In this document: one piece after another, positions 13,780 through 13,886 of the stretch
How the letters are laid out: every line of letters begins with the position of its first letter
Numbering within the stretch: the stretch's first letter is position 1
NCBI GenBank assembly: GCA_910584785.1
Contig: CAJUDX010000075.1
Span: 1 to 13,886 of the forward strand
Direction: 5' to 3'
DNA from: an uncultured Lachnospiraceae bacterium
GTDB taxonomy: Bacteria > Bacillota > Clostridia > Lachnospirales > Lachnospiraceae
Length of the DNA: 13,886 nucleotides
Made by a program: the position numbers and the translations under genes
The notes under the pieces: generated by a model
Told to the model about the DNA's origin: nothing
Seen by the model: the letters and a program-made list of their open reading frames with translations, nothing else
Databases searched by the model: none

Positions 13780-13886
13780 TGCTGTGGCATGATAGCGATG
13801 AAGCGAGAGGTTGCTGCCTGGGATAAGGCAGGTTTTCCGTGGAGCGAATGTCAAGTTAGGAAACTGGCGACAAGTCACTGTACCAA
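13780..13886 (+). ncRNA. Structured 5' leader, probably of a ribosomal-protein operon (cut by window end)
   Basis: The region after the promoter has no gene for over 100 bases but has clear pairing: CTGCCT (13814-13819) with AGGCAG (13826-13831), and TGTC (13849-13852) with GACA (13869-13872) enclosing AGTT/AACT. The GCGATGAAGCGAGAGGTTGC style and the ending CACTGTACCAA resemble leaders I associate with ribosomal-protein operons (S10-type) in Lachnospiraceae. That match is from memory and unverified. The controlled gene lies past the window edge. Confidence 0.4.

Overview
The window looks like chromosomal DNA of a low-to-moderate GC anaerobic Firmicute, most likely a member of Lachnospiraceae (Clostridium cluster XIVa). 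This rests on the gene set, strong AGGAGG-type ribosome binding sites, one TTG start, extended -10 promoters of the TGCTATRMT type, and family resemblance of the proteins. It is inference from recognition, not from a database search. All twelve supported genes lie on the + strand. No phage, transposase, CRISPR, tRNA or rRNA gene was seen.

Layout. Bases 1-55 are a partial, inverted copy of a 108-bp repeat. A promoter near 129-134 starts a long housekeeping run: a three-domain S1 RNA-binding protein, a small alarmone synthetase with a repetitive tail, D-aminoacyl-tRNA deacylase (dtd) and an M18 aminopeptidase. A 198-bp element with terminal inverted repeats and many nested stems follows (3879-4076). 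Next come an exported trigger-factor-like lipoprotein, xanthine phosphoribosyltransferase (xpt) and a Cof-type HAD phosphatase. A new promoter at about 6792 serves a class A penicillin-binding protein that overlaps by 4 bp a small Lys/Glu-rich two-helix membrane protein. That unit ends at a strong terminator (10082-10128). Immediately after it lie two perfect tandem copies of the 108-bp repeat and a second structured noncoding block. A histidine kinase and OmpR-type regulator then form an overlapping pair with its own promoter and terminator, followed by a monocistronic lipoprotein. The window ends in a strong promoter and a structured leader that is probably the 5' end of a ribosomal-protein transcript.

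How the genes fit together. The first run joins translation and stringent-response functions ((p)ppGpp synthesis, D-Tyr-tRNA proofreading, S1 RNA binding), peptide turnover, extracytoplasmic folding and purine salvage. The second builds peptidoglycan. The third senses an envelope or external signal of unknown kind.

I found no complete new defence or biosynthetic system. The most unusual material is noncoding: the 108-bp repeat, present in three copies with a compensatory base-pair change; the 198-bp multi-hairpin element; and the structured block ahead of the kinase. Among the proteins, the in-frame pentapeptide repeat tail on the alarmone synthetase and the trigger factor relocated outside the membrane deserve a second look.
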